DNA of 64,000 bases. Source: Propionicicella superfundia DSM 22317. Lineage in GTDB: Bacteria > Actinomycetota > Actinomycetes > Propionibacteriales > Propionibacteriaceae. Positions 9,309-17,735 of this stretch are shown piece after piece. The stretch spans positions 677,459 through 741,458 of the forward strand of contig NZ_KE384021.1 of assembly GCF_000423465.1 (NCBI RefSeq). The letters run 5' to 3'. The translations under genes were made by a program, and so were the position numbers. The notes below the pieces were generated by a model. It did not search any database. It was not told where the DNA came from and saw only the letters and a list, made by a program, of their open reading frames with translations. The first letter of the stretch is position 1. Every line of letters starts with the position of its first letter.

Positions 9309-10199
9309 ATGCGCGGCATCATTCTCGCTGGCGGTTCGGGGACGCGCCTCCATCCGATCACGATGGCGAACAGCAAGCAGCTCGTCCCCGTCTATGACAA
9401 GCCGATGATCTATTACCCCTTGTCAACGCTGATCCTTGCCGGTATCCAGGACGTATTGGTGATCAATACGCCGCATGAGCAGGAGTCCTTCCAGCGGCTG
9501 CTCGGCGACGGGTCCGCGTTCGGGATCAACATCAGCTACGCGGTGCAGCCCGAGCCGAAGGGACTCGCGCAGGCGTTCACCATCGGCGCGGATTTCGTCG
9601 CCGGAGGCCCGTCCTGCCTGGTGCTCGGCGACAACATCTTCTTCGGGCAGGGCCTCGGCACGAACCTGGCCCGTGTCGCGGAGGGTCTCGACGGGGCCCT
9701 CATCTTCGCCTATCGCGTCGCGAACCCGACGGCGTACGGCGTCGTCGAGATCGATGCCGAGGGGCGCGCGCTGTCGATCGAGGAGAAGCCCGCCCGGCCT
9801 CGATCCCCGTTCGCGGTGCCCGGTCTCTACTTCTACGACGAGCAGGTCGTCGACGTTGCGCGAAGCCTGCAACCGTCGCCGCGCGGGGAGTACGAGATCA
9901 CCGACGTGAATCGCGCCTACCTGGCGCAGGGGCGACTGCACGTCGATGTGCTTCCGCGAGGCACGGCCTGGCTCGACACGGGGACGTTCGACTCGTTGAA
10001 CGATGCGAGCAACTTCGTCCGCACGATCCAGGCCAGGCAGGACCTTCTCGTCGGCTGCCCGGAGGAGGTGGCCTGGCGCAGGGGGTTCCTCTCCGACGAG
10101 GCGCTCGCCGAGCGAGGCCGGGCGCTCGGCAAGTCGGGCTACGGCGACTACCTGCTGAAGCTCCTGGCGGACGACGACTGGCCGGTGCCGGCGCGGTAG
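9309..10199 (+). CDS. rmlA: Glucose-1-phosphate thymidylyltransferase
   Basis: 296 residues. It joins dTTP and glucose 1-phosphate to make dTDP-glucose, the first step of the rhamnose pathway. The nucleotide-binding loop GGSGTRLHP is at residues 8-16, followed by [38 protein letters not shown] and [10 protein letters not shown] are family blocks, and the length is standard. It is divergent from rmlB across 34 bp that must contain both promoters. I see no Shine-Dalgarno before the ATG. The downstream region carries inverted repeats rather than a simple terminator. Confidence 0.95.
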   Translation: MRGIILAGGSGTRLHPITMANSKQLVPVYDKPMIYYPLSTLILAGIQDVLVINTPHEQESFQRLLGDGSAFGINISYAVQPEPKGLAQAFTIGADFVAGGPSCLVLGDNIFFGQGLGTNLARVAEGLDGALIFAYRVANPTAYGVVEIDAEGRALSIEEKPARPRSPFAVPGLYFYDEQVVDVARSLQPSPRGEYEITDVNRAYLAQGRLHVDVLPRGTAWLDTGTFDSLNDASNFVRTIQARQDLLVGCPEEVAWRRGFLSDEALAERGRALGKSGYGDYLLKLLADDDWPVPAR

Positions 10200-10236
10200 C
10201 TCGGCCCGGGCGTCGAGCACCTCGTGTGAGAACGCC

Positions 10237-10290
10237 GTCTCGCGAGACGCTGTACCCGTCGGTACAGATTGTCCGTAGTTGCCCGACGGG
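10237..10290. promoter_or_regulatory. Nested inverted repeats downstream of rmlA
   Basis: Three dyads overlap. GTCTCGCGAGAC (10237-10248) is a perfect palindrome. CTGTACC/GGTACAG (10250-10256 and 10261-10267) has a 4-nt loop. CCCGTCGG (10255-10262) pairs with CCGACGGG (10283-10290). The last two share bases and cannot form together. They could be an rmlA terminator, an operator for the promoter just downstream, or an RNA switch; the sequence does not decide. Confidence 0.4.
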
Positions 10291-10296
10291 TATATT
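10269..10296 (+). promoter_or_regulatory. Candidate upstream promoter of the glycan-initiating transferase
   Basis: TTGTCC (10269-10274), 16-nt spacer, TATATT (10291-10296). The spacer contains the right arm of an inverted repeat (10283-10290), which could be an operator. Confidence 0.4.
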
Positions 10297-10371
10297 TCGG
10301 TGCTATCTGTATCACAAGCGACTGTGTCGTCTCATGAGCGGTAGTCAGTTCATTCTTCGACAAGGGCAAGC

Positions 10372-10400
10372 TTGATAGGGCTTGTGCTTTGGCCTAGATT
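10372..10400 (+). promoter_or_regulatory. Candidate sigma-70-type promoter of the glycan-initiating transferase
   Basis: TTGATA (10372-10377), an optimal 17-nt spacer, then TAGATT (10395-10400). This is the best two-box promoter match seen in the window. The start site would be near 10407, giving a leader of about 115 nt. Confidence 0.6.
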
Positions 10401-10409
10401 CAAGAGCGC

Positions 10410-10524
10410 AGTGCGGTAGGTAACACTCCCGAGGGGAGGCCGGTTTTGCCGGTCTGGGAGTGGGGCGCCGCACTCACCTCGATCCGGGGGGTTCGAGGTC
10501 TGACCAATCGTTCGGGGGGACGAT
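10410..10524 (+). promoter_or_regulatory. Structured 5' leader of the sugar transferase mRNA
   Basis: Three successive stem-loops fit between the predicted start site and the start codon. The first is a long hairpin: AGTGCGG/CCGCACT (10410-10416, 10468-10474) enclosing CACTCCC/GGGAGTG (10424-10430, 10456-10462) and a CCGG/CCGG tip. The second is ACCTCGA/TCGAGGT (10476-10482, 10493-10499). The third is ATCGT/ACGAT (10507-10511, 10520-10524), whose loop holds the G-rich ribosome-binding site and whose 3' arm contains the first two bases of the ATG. It could control translation. It matches no riboswitch class I recognise. The whole 10200-10522 gap is otherwise gene-free. Confidence 0.45.
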
Positions 10525-11980
10525 GGTATCTGTAGTGTCTGATGTCTCGACCGTCCTGAGTTCACGGACGACGAGGGCCGGTGCGTATTCGAACAGTGCC
10601 ACTGTCCCTCTGCTTGTGGCTGGCGATCTCGCCACCATCGCACTCAGCACCTTTGCGGCGCTGTTGGCGCGCCATGTGATCACCGCTGAGGGATGGGTGG
10701 GCGTCGTGCGCCCCATCGATCTGGTGATCGGCGTCCTGTGGCTGCTGTTCCTGACGCTGATGGGCACCTACCGCGTGCGCTACCGCCTTCACGGCATGGA
10801 GGAGTACCGACGTGTCGCCACGGCCGGACTTGCCACCGCGGCCGCCATGGGCGTGTTCTCGTACCTGGCCATGCACGATCTGTCCAGGGCGTTCTTCCTG
10901 TGCCTGTTCGCGATCGGCATCCCGGCCCTGCTCACGGAGCGGATGCTGGCCCGCCGCATCGGGCACTGGCTGCGCGCGAAGGCCTACCTGTCCGAGGACG
11001 TGATCGTCGCCGGTGACCCCGGCAGGATCGACGAGATCGTCGCCGTGCTGCGGCGTGAGCGGACGCTGGGCTTCCGGGTCCTCGGGGCACTCGTCCGGGC
11101 CGACAGCACGACCGTGGGCGACGTCAACGGCATCCCGATCCTCGGCACGCTGGACGACGCGAGCAGGGTCGCCGAGCGCGCCGGCGCCGGGGCGGTGATC
11201 TTCTGCGAGGGCTCCTTCGAGAGCAGCGCGGACTTCCGCCGCTCCGCGTGGAGGTTCGAGAACTCCCGCGCGCAGATGATGGTCGTTCCGGGCGTCACCG
11301 ACGTGGCGGCGGGCCGGCTCAACATGCGGCCGATCGCCGGCATGTCCCTCATCCAGGTCGATCAGCCGCAGGCGATGCAGGCCGGCAAGCTGTTCAAGCG
11401 GGTCTTCGACATCGTCGCGACGTCCGCCCTGGTCGTCCTGGCGTCGCCGATCATGCTGGCCACCGCGATCGCGATCAAGATCGAGGACGGCGGGAAGGTC
11501 ATGTACCGGCAGACCCGAGTGGGCCGCAACGGGGAGCTGTTCTGGTGCTACAAGTTCCGCAGCATGGTCCCCGATGCCGACAAGCTCCTCTCGGGCCTGC
11601 AGGCGCTCAACGAGGGCAACGGCGTGTTGTTCAAGATGTGCCAGGATCCGCGCGTGACGCGGGTCGGCCGGTTCATCCGCCGCTTCTCGATCGATGAGAT
11701 CCCGCAGTTCTTCAACGTGCTGCGCGGCGAGATGAGCCTGATCGGTCCGCGGCCGGCCCTCCCGAACGAGGTGGCGAAGTACGAGCCGGACGTTCTGCGT
11801 CGGCTGGCGGTCCGCCCGGGGCTGACGGGTCTGTGGCAGGTGTCGGGCCGCTCCGACCTGAGCTGGAACGAGTCGGTCCGCCTCGACCTGTACTACGTCG
11901 ACAACTGGTCGATGGTGTCCGACGTCGCGATCCTCGCGAAGACGCTTCGTGCGGTCGTCCGGTCCCGTGGTGCCTACTGA
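10523..11980 (+). CDS. Polyprenyl glycosylphosphotransferase (WbaP/CpsE-type initiating sugar transferase)
   Basis: 485 residues from ATG 10523, with the G-run 10514-10519 as ribosome-binding site. Four to five N-terminal membrane helices (about residues 28-140) are followed by a Rossmann-like CoA_binding_3 region (about 150-280). The C-terminal bacterial sugar transferase domain contains KRVFDIVATSAL, IDEIPQFFNVLRGEMSLIGPRPALPNEV-type sequence and GLTGLWQVSGRS. Such enzymes move a hexose 1-phosphate from a nucleotide sugar to undecaprenyl phosphate at the inner membrane face and start each polysaccharide repeat. It is therefore the likely first enzyme of this locus. The transferred sugar is not readable. 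A terminator follows. Confidence 0.9.
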   Translation: MVSVVSDVSTVLSSRTTRAGAYSNSATVPLLVAGDLATIALSTFAALLARHVITAEGWVGVVRPIDLVIGVLWLLFLTLMGTYRVRYRLHGMEEYRRVATAGLATAAAMGVFSYLAMHDLSRAFFLCLFAIGIPALLTERMLARRIGHWLRAKAYLSEDVIVAGDPGRIDEIVAVLRRERTLGFRVLGALVRADSTTVGDVNGIPILGTLDDASRVAERAGAGAVIFCEGSFESSADFRRSAWRFENSRAQMMVVPGVTDVAAGRLNMRPIAGMSLIQVDQPQAMQAGKLFKRVFDIVATSALVVLASPIMLATAIAIKIEDGGKVMYRQTRVGRNGELFWCYKFRSMVPDADKLLSGLQALNEGNGVLFKMCQDPRVTRVGRFIRRFSIDEIPQFFNVLRGEMSLIGPRPALPNEVAKYEPDVLRRLAVRPGLTGLWQVSGRSDLSWNESVRLDLYYVDNWSMVSDVAILAKTLRAVVRSRGAY

Positions 11981-12011
11981 CGGACAGGACTGATCCGCGC
12001 CTCGCACAAAT

Positions 12012-12052
12012 CGACGGCGCTGTGGGACCCGGGCGGGTCTGCAGCGCCGTCG
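12012..12052. terminator. Hairpin terminator after the sugar transferase gene
   Basis: An 11-bp stem CGACGGCGCTG/CAGCGCCGTCG (12012-12022, 12042-12052) with a second inner stem GACCC/GGGTC. It begins 32 nt after the stop. There is no T-tract. It lies between convergent genes. Confidence 0.6.
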
Positions 12053-12126
12053 TCCAATTCCGTCGTTCTCCTTCCTGCATGCGTGGCGCCGGACGCCATG
12101 ATGGGACTGGAGCTCAATCGGAGGAG

Positions 12127-12293
12127 ACCGCCACGTTGCGCGGCATACGAGGCGGGGTGTTCCGCCCGTTGCGAGCTGACCGCCAGGTTGTTCGGGGTAT
12201 GCGGCGCCGATCCGCTGTCGTATGCCTCACAACCTGGCGGTCGGCTCTTCCCGGCCGGGCACCCGGGGCCGGTATGCCATGCAACCTGGCGGT
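12127..12293. repeat. Cluster of four ~22-bp REP-like repeats between convergent genes
   Basis: Consensus ACCGCCAGGTTGNNNGGCATAC. Copies lie at 12127-12148 (plus, one mismatch), 12179-12202 (plus, diverged right half), 12220-12241 (inverted) and 12272-12293 (inverted). The second and third copies form a perfect 14-bp inverted repeat (12178-12191, 12229-12242). The 370-bp gap 11981-12350 contains nothing else I can support apart from the terminator. Such repeats between convergent genes are typical of dispersed extragenic palindromes. Confidence 0.6.
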
Positions 12294-12350
12294 GAGACGG
12301 TCTCGTGTGCCCGCGGGGAGGCGGCCCGGAGCGCGCCGGGTCGCATCGCC

Positions 12351-13205
12351 TCAGCCCCGCGCGATGGTCCCCGCCCAGGCCGCGACGCCGAGAAGCGCCA
12401 GTGACGTGACGACCTCGGCGGCACCGATGACGGCGGGCCGCAGCGGACGGCGACGGGACAGCAGGGGGAGGGCGGCGGCGCGGGCGGTGAGGACGATCCA
12501 GAGCGCGAACCAGGCGAACGGCTGCCCGAGGCCGACCCCGACGCCGGCCACGGCCGTCCATGCCGCGTGCCAGCCGACGGAGGCGGCGAGCCAGCCGGTC
12601 GATCGCCGTTGCCGGATGAGCGACTTCACGGAGAACACGGTTCCGCCGAGGTAGCCGAAGGTGAGCGCGGTCGCCCACACCGCCGCGGGCGGCGCCGGTG
12701 CGGGCGAGAACGGATCGGGCCGGACCGCGACCAGCAGGAGCAGCGAACAGGCCAGTGCTGTGGCGAGCCCGCTCGCCAACCCCCGGCCGGCGCCGCGGCG
12801 TGTGTACCACCAGGCGATCGCCGGACCGACGGCGAGCACGACGCACCACACGAGGATCTCCGGCCCGGTGAGGACGACGAGCGCGAGGGCGGCCACCACA
12901 GTGACGGCGCCGTACACGGCCGCCGGCCGCAGCGCAGCGCCGCGTCGGGCGGGCGGCATCCGCACCCACCACGAGAGGGCGTTGAAGCAGAAGTAGCCGG
13001 ACACCGCGCACACCAGCAGCACGGCCTGGAACGGGGCGGCAGGGCCGATCAGGGCGCCCGCCGCGACCGGCACGATCAGCCAGGCCCACGCCCCGTGCTC
13101 GTGAGGCACCCACAGCATGCGGTTGGTGCGCCGACGGGATCGGCTCGCTCGAGGATCGGCGGGGCGCACCGGTCCGTCCAGGTCCGGTCGGGGTGTCGTC
13201 GTCAC
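12351..13205 (-). CDS. YwiC-like membrane protein
   Basis: 284 residues from GTG 13205. After a basic, Pro/Arg-rich N-terminus comes WVPHEHGAWAWLIVP (residues 32-46), the signature of the YwiC-like family, followed by eight to nine hydrophobic helices. The family is uncharacterised; Bacillus ywiC lies by anaerobic genes, which gives no function here. A TAGGAT hexamer 6 nt before the GTG suggests a leaderless transcript and supports this start. Starting at Met30 would leave only the conserved core and is the alternative. It converges with the sugar transferase and lies downstream of galE on the same strand. Confidence 0.8.
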   Translation of the reverse strand: MTTTPRPDLDGPVRPADPRASRSRRRTNRMLWVPHEHGAWAWLIVPVAAGALIGPAAPFQAVLLVCAVSGYFCFNALSWWVRMPPARRGAALRPAAVYGAVTVVAALALVVLTGPEILVWCVVLAVGPAIAWWYTRRGAGRGLASGLATALACSLLLLVAVRPDPFSPAPAPPAAVWATALTFGYLGGTVFSVKSLIRQRRSTGWLAASVGWHAAWTAVAGVGVGLGQPFAWFALWIVLTARAAALPLLSRRRPLRPAVIGAAEVVTSLALLGVAAWAGTIARG

Positions 13206-13211
13206 GCGGCC

Positions 13212-13217
13212 ATCCTA
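13212..13217 (-). promoter_or_regulatory. -10 hexamer of a leaderless promoter for the YwiC-like gene
   Basis: TAGGAT on the minus strand, 6 nt before GTG 13205. An AGGA inside it could alternatively act as a weak ribosome-binding site. Confidence 0.45.
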
Positions 13218-13270
13218 TGAAGTCGCCATCCTGGGAGCAGTACGGTCGCCCGCGCGGGTGGAGGCGTCGG

Positions 13271-14254
13271 TCAGGACGTGAGCGAGAGCCCGAGCGAGGC
13301 CCTCCGCGCCCGCCATGCCGAGGCGACCATGTCGGCCACGTCGTGGCGCATCACCCAGTCGAGGTCTCGGGCGGCCAGATCGCCGCGTGCCACGATCCGG
13401 GCGGGATCGCCGGGCCGGCGCGGTGCGATCTCGGGGGTGAAGCCGATCCCGGTCACCTGCGCGACGGCGTCCATGATCTGGCGCACCGACAGGCCCGTTC
13501 CGCTGCCGAGGTTGTAGGCGCGCGCCAGCGGTTTCCCGGCGGCCAGTGCCTGGGCGGCCGCCACGTGCGAGATGGCGAGATCCCCGACGTGCACGTAGTC
13601 GCGTACGCAGGTCCCGTCGGGCGTGGGGTAGTCGATCCCGTTGATCCGCGGCGTGCGTCCGTCGAGGAGCGCGTCGATGACGATCGGGAACAGATTGTGC
13701 GGACTCACGTCCCACACCTCGTCGGTGCCGGAGCCGACGACGTTGAAGTAGCGCAGCGACACCGAGCGGAAACCCTCCGTCGCCCGCTCCTGGTCGGCCA
13801 GCAACCACTCGCCGATGAGCTTCGACTCCCCGTAGGGCGACTCGGGGTGCAGGGGGGCGTCCTCGGTGACGATCTCGGTGTCGGGCGTCCCGTAGACGGA
13901 CGCGCTCGACGAGAACACGACCTTCTGGACGTCGGCCTCCTGCGCGGCCTCCAGCACGCTGACCATGCCGGTGACGTTCTCGCGGTAGGTGTGCAGCGGC
14001 CGCTCCACCGAGACGCCTGCGTACTTGAAGCCTGCCACGTGGATGATGCCGTCGACCGCGTGCTCGGTCAGCGCGCGCGTGACGGCCGTCGTGTCGTTCA
14101 CGTCGGCCTCGATCAGCGGGACGCCGGCGGGCACGAAGCGGGCGAGTCCCGTGACGAGGTTGTCCAGGGCGACGGGCTCCAACCCCGCGTTCTGCAGTGC
14201 ACGGACGATATGGGCTCCGATGTACCCGGCACCTCCGGTGACCAGCCAACTCAC
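13271..14254 (-). CDS. galE: UDP-glucose 4-epimerase
   Basis: 327 residues from GTG 14254, with AGGAGGAG just upstream. It interconverts UDP-glucose and UDP-galactose, using bound NAD. GGAGYIG lies at residues 7-13, HVAGFKYAGVSVERPL and SSSASVYGTP are GalE blocks, and Tyr/Lys of YGESK complete the active site. LRYFNVVGSG and RDYVHVGDLA are also typical. It probably supplies UDP-galactose (or UDP-GalNAc) to the surface polysaccharide. It is close to the ABC exporter genes on the same strand (32-bp gap), suggesting one operon running from about 17700 down to 13271. Confidence 0.93.
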   Translation of the reverse strand: MSWLVTGGAGYIGAHIVRALQNAGLEPVALDNLVTGLARFVPAGVPLIEADVNDTTAVTRALTEHAVDGIIHVAGFKYAGVSVERPLHTYRENVTGMVSVLEAAQEADVQKVVFSSSASVYGTPDTEIVTEDAPLHPESPYGESKLIGEWLLADQERATEGFRSVSLRYFNVVGSGTDEVWDVSPHNLFPIVIDALLDGRTPRINGIDYPTPDGTCVRDYVHVGDLAISHVAAAQALAAGKPLARAYNLGSGTGLSVRQIMDAVAQVTGIGFTPEIAPRRPGDPARIVARGDLAARDLDWVMRHDVADMVASAWRARRASLGLSLTS

Positions 14255-14286
14255 GTTGTTCTCCTCCTCTTGTCGACCTGAGCGTG

Positions 14287-15060
14287 TCAGGGATTCGCGT
14301 CGAGCTCGGCGTTGTATTCGTCCAGGACGTCGTCCATGTCGCCGTCGGCGACGAGGGCGCCGTTGCGCAGATACAGGCCGCGCCTGCAGAAGCGTCTCAG
14401 ATCGGGTTCGGCATGGGACACGAGAAACAGCGTGCGTCCCTCCTCCAGGAGGTTCTCCATCCGCGCATAGCACTTGTCCCGGAAGGCCCGGTCGCCGACG
14501 GCCAGCACCTCGTCGACGAGGATGATGGGCTCGTCCAGCGTGGTGATGACGGCGAAGCCGAGCCGCACCTTCATCCCGGAGGAGAAGTGGCGGTACGGCG
14601 TGTCGAGGCCGGCCCGCACCTGGGGGCCCGCGAAGTCGACGATCTCTTCGAACCGCTCGTCGACCCGCTCGCGGCTCAGGCCGTGCAGCCCGGCCGTCAG
14701 ATAGACGTTCTCGCGGGCGGTGAGGGCGCCGAGGAAGCCGCCGGTCAGCTCGATGAGGGGGGCGACGCCTTGAGCCACATTCACCGATCCCTCGTCGGGG
14801 AGCAGGACCCCGGCGATGATCTTCAGGAGTGTCGACTTGCCCCCGCCGTTTCCGCCGACCAGCCCGACCGCCTCGCCCGCCTGGATGTCGAAGGACACGT
14901 TGCGCAGCGCCCAGAAGGAGTCCTTCGGCGAGGTCGACTTGCCTTTGAAGACCAGCTCGCGGATCGACATGTTCCGCTTCCGCGAGCGGAGGAACTCGAT
15001 GCCGATGTCGCGGGCCGTGATGACCGGATCGGGCGTCGTGGAACCGGGATGGTCGCTCAT
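14287..15060 (-). CDS. Polysaccharide/teichoic acid ABC exporter, ATP-binding protein
   Basis: 257 residues. It powers export of a lipid-linked glycan across the membrane with the permease next to it. The N-terminus reads [23 protein letters not shown] as in TagH/Wzt/RfbB-type ATPases. Walker A is [10 protein letters not shown] (68-77), the signature is [12 protein letters not shown] and Walker B is [11 protein letters not shown]. At 257 residues it has no C-terminal carbohydrate-binding extension of the Wzt type, so export need not depend on a capped chain end. Its ATG overlaps the permease stop by one base (TGATG), so translation is coupled. Confidence 0.92.
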   Translation of the reverse strand: MSDHPGSTTPDPVITARDIGIEFLRSRKRNMSIRELVFKGKSTSPKDSFWALRNVSFDIQAGEAVGLVGGNGGGKSTLLKIIAGVLLPDEGSVNVAQGVAPLIELTGGFLGALTARENVYLTAGLHGLSRERVDERFEEIVDFAGPQVRAGLDTPYRHFSSGMKVRLGFAVITTLDEPIILVDEVLAVGDRAFRDKCYARMENLLEEGRTLFLVSHAEPDLRRFCRRGLYLRNGALVADGDMDDVLDEYNAELDANP

Positions 15061-15851
15061 CAGATCTCCTTCAGCACGGTCTTCTCCATGCGCGAGAAGA
15101 TGAGCCATCCGAGGCCGAGCAGGATCGCCGTCCCGACGACGCCCGACAGCACCGAGTTCCAGTTGACCGGGTTCGGGAAGAGCCCGGCACGGTAGAACTC
15201 GAGGATCCCCGTCATCGGATTCGCATAGAAGATGAGCCGCAGCCATTCGGGCACGTGGTTGAGCGTGAAGATGATGGGCGTCAGGTAGAAGAGGATCCGC
15301 AGGACGATCCGGATCAGCGGCTGCATGTCGGTGACGATGACGGTGACCGGGGCGAGGATGAGGCCGACGCCGAGGCACAGCGCGGCCTGCAGCAGCAGGC
15401 CGATCGGCAGGTACACGACCTCCCAGTCGAGGTGCGCATGGCCCTGGAAGTAGTAGATGACCCAGAAGAGGACCAGCACCGGCATGGAGAGGAGGAACTC
15501 GACGCCCTTCGACAGCACCAGGCGCAGCACCCACAGGACCCGCGGCAGATTCGTCGACTTCACCAGAAGGGCCTGCGAGGTGAGCGCCCGGGTCGACTCC
15601 GAAACCGCCGCGTTGAACCACTGCCAGGGCAGGATGCCCGAGAGCAGGAACAGGAAGTACGGGCTGTAGCCGGCGTCGGACCTCTTGAAGATCACCACGA
15701 ACAGCATGTAGTAGATGAGGGCGGAGGCGAGCGGATCGATGACCGTCCACAGGTATCCGAGGAAGCTCGACGAGTAGCGGACCTTGAGGTCGCGGGACAC
15801 GAGGATCCGCAGGATCTTGATGTGGTCCCCGAGGGACTTGGGCGAACTCAT
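15060..15851 (-). CDS. Polysaccharide ABC exporter, permease (ABC-2 type)
   Basis: 263 residues with six hydrophobic helices. The N-terminus [25 protein letters not shown] is the amphipathic entry motif of TagG/Wzm/KpsM-type permeases, and FYLTPIIF and [12 protein letters not shown] are later family blocks. It forms the channel for the lipid-linked glycan together with the ATPase encoded directly downstream. The ATG at 15851 overlaps the stop of the preceding glycosyltransferase by 4 bp (ATGA). The arrangement glycosyltransferase-permease-ATPase-galE is compact, with overlaps throughout. Confidence 0.92.
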   Translation of the reverse strand: MSSPKSLGDHIKILRILVSRDLKVRYSSSFLGYLWTVIDPLASALIYYMLFVVIFKRSDAGYSPYFLFLLSGILPWQWFNAAVSESTRALTSQALLVKSTNLPRVLWVLRLVLSKGVEFLLSMPVLVLFWVIYYFQGHAHLDWEVVYLPIGLLLQAALCLGVGLILAPVTVIVTDMQPLIRIVLRILFYLTPIIFTLNHVPEWLRLIFYANPMTGILEFYRAGLFPNPVNWNSVLSGVVGTAILLGLGWLIFSRMEKTVLKEI

Positions 15852-16840
15852 CGGCCGAACTCCAGCCCCGACGGTTCCACAGTGGGCGGCAGATACGTGT
15901 CCAGGAGGGCGCGCTGTCGCGGTGACAAGAGCTCGTCGAGCACTGCCAGTTCCTTTCCCCCGACGCGGTACGCGGGCAACCGAAAGATGGCGGCCAGGTT
16001 CAGCAGGGCTGTCGATGTCGCCCCGAGAACGACCGCGGACGATGTTATCCGAGGGTCCAACTCGGCCGGCACGGTCCCGGGAAGGACATCCCACTGTGCG
16101 TAGCGGGATGCGTCCTCGGCGGGATGCGGTCGCACCGCGAAGGTGTACCCCGCGGCGGTGCAGGCCGCGGCGACCTCGGCGATGTGGCGGCGGTACGCCA
16201 CGTCGGTGACCGTGCCGAGTTCCACCCACGGCTGGGTGAGGAAGACCGCACGATCGACGGGCGCGGAGCGGGCGGGCCGGCGGAACTCGTCCGCGACCGG
16301 CTCGTGGAGGCGCCATCCGGCGGGCGTGTCGGTGTACAGGGCCCAGCGTTCGTCGACGAGGAGTCGTTTGGCCGCGGCGCCGGCGACCGCGCGGGCGGTG
16401 GACCACACGGCGCCCCCGCCCTCCCGCCGCCACGCGTCGCGGCGGGACCGCCAGTCGCCGTAGCTGCCCAGCCCCTCGTCGGTGACGACGACGGCGATCC
16501 GGCGTGCGGGGTTGGCCGCCCGCAGTCGGAGCCACGGTTTGATGCCGGGAGCGCCGATCGCGAGGTAGACCAGGCGCTCGTCCGGGGACGCCCACACACG
16601 TCCCGCTCCGGTCGGGGAGATGCGTGTCAGCCGCGGATCCGATGGAAACAGCCTGTCCAGGTCGCCGGGCGTGACCGGAGCGGCCCCGAGGAAACCGCCC
16701 AGGCCCCCGTCGACGACCGTCACCGGGGCGGGGTCCGCGGCGAGCTGCGCGCGCAGCCACGACGCCGCATAGACCACATGCGCCTGGCTGCGGACGCCCG
16801 ACAGGAAGACCCGCAGCGGCCGGGGACCGGTATGGGACAT
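15848..16840 (-). CDS. Putative nonulosonic acid (sialic/pseudaminic acid) transferase
   Basis: 330 residues from ATG 16840, which overlaps the preceding stop (TGATG). Three short motifs of bacterial sialyltransferases are visible in order: D/E-D/E-G as TDEGLGSY (120-127), HP in VRPHPAED (236-243), and the Ser/Thr motif ATSTALLN (274-281). Overall similarity to any one family (GT52, polysialyltransferase) is not obvious to me by eye. Since the locus encodes a complete pseudaminic acid pathway and this gene is coupled to the exporter, transfer of CMP-pseudaminic acid to the glycan is the best guess. A different CMP-sugar or a Kdo-like transfer is possible. Confidence 0.6.
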   Translation of the reverse strand: MSHTGPRPLRVFLSGVRSQAHVVYAASWLRAQLAADPAPVTVVDGGLGGFLGAAPVTPGDLDRLFPSDPRLTRISPTGAGRVWASPDERLVYLAIGAPGIKPWLRLRAANPARRIAVVVTDEGLGSYGDWRSRRDAWRREGGGAVWSTARAVAGAAAKRLLVDERWALYTDTPAGWRLHEPVADEFRRPARSAPVDRAVFLTQPWVELGTVTDVAYRRHIAEVAAACTAAGYTFAVRPHPAEDASRYAQWDVLPGTVPAELDPRITSSAVVLGATSTALLNLAAIFRLPAYRVGGKELAVLDELLSPRQRALLDTYLPPTVEPSGLEFGR

Positions 16841-17703
16841 CAGACGATCGGGGGCCGGCCGAGACGGGTCATCCGCCACGCCGTGCGCCACGACATGGGA
16901 CGCCGCTCACCGGCGTCGGTCCGCCACCCTTCGACGAAGCCGCGGAACCACACGGCCAGCGGCCCGGGCCTGCGCACCCGGACGACGGTGGCGAGCGTCC
17001 ACACCCCGAGGTACAGCGGGATCAGGGGCGCGGGCAGGTTGCGGCGCGCCACCCACACGCGGTTGCGTGCGTTCATGCGGTAGAACACCGCGTGCCGGGT
17101 CGCCGCGGTGGCGGGATGGTGGACGACGACGGACGGCTCGTAGCGGATCCGCCACCCCGCGTCCAGCAGCCGCATGGCGATGTCGACGCCCTCGTGGCCG
17201 TAGAAGAAGTGCCCGGGCCAGCCGCCGACCTCGTCGAAGGCGGTGCGCCGGATCATGCACAGGGCCTCCCAGAAGACCGCCGCCTCGCCGCCTCGCGCGT
17301 CGGGCCCCACCCGCAGGCGGGGCACCCAGCGTCGTGGCGTCGGGCGTCCGTACGGATCGGCGCCGCGCGGTTGGACGACCGCGACGGCGGGATCGGCGGC
17401 GAGCACCGCGGCCATCCGGGCGAGGACGTCGGACGTCGGCAGGGACGCGTCGTCGTCGTAGAAGAACACGTACTCCCCGCGTGCCTCGCGTGCCCCCACG
17501 TTGCGTCCCTCGGGGATGCCGACGTTCTCGGGCAGATGCACCGTGCGCACCCAGGCGGGCAGCCCCTCGGGCTCCCACCCGTTGCCCACGACGACGCAGT
17601 CGACGTCGACGCGTGCCTGGTCGCGAAGGGTGGCCAGGGCGGTCGCCAACTCGTCCGGGCGGTTACCCATGGAGAGCACCACGGCGGCGATCGTCGGCGT
17701 CAT
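16840..17703 (-). CDS. Glycosyltransferase family 2
   Basis: 287 residues from ATG 17703 (AAGGGAG just upstream; an in-frame ATG at 17724 is the alternative). It has a GT-A fold: IAAVVLSMGNRP at the N-terminus, EGRNVGAREARGEYVFFYDDDA with the metal-binding DDD near residue 80, and FFYGHEGVDIAMRLLDAGWRIRYEP, where the acceptor-site ED-like pair reads EGVD. A single basic or hydrophobic C-terminal region follows. It should transfer a nucleotide-activated sugar (rhamnose would fit) onto the growing lipid-linked glycan on the cytosolic side. It is translationally coupled to the next gene. Confidence 0.85.
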   Translation of the reverse strand: MTPTIAAVVLSMGNRPDELATALATLRDQARVDVDCVVVGNGWEPEGLPAWVRTVHLPENVGIPEGRNVGAREARGEYVFFYDDDASLPTSDVLARMAAVLAADPAVAVVQPRGADPYGRPTPRRWVPRLRVGPDARGGEAAVFWEALCMIRRTAFDEVGGWPGHFFYGHEGVDIAMRLLDAGWRIRYEPSVVVHHPATAATRHAVFYRMNARNRVWVARRNLPAPLIPLYLGVWTLATVVRVRRPGPLAVWFRGFVEGWRTDAGERRPMSWRTAWRMTRLGRPPIV

Positions 17704-17735
17704 CGTGCTCCCTTCGTCGGACATGAGCGCTTCCG

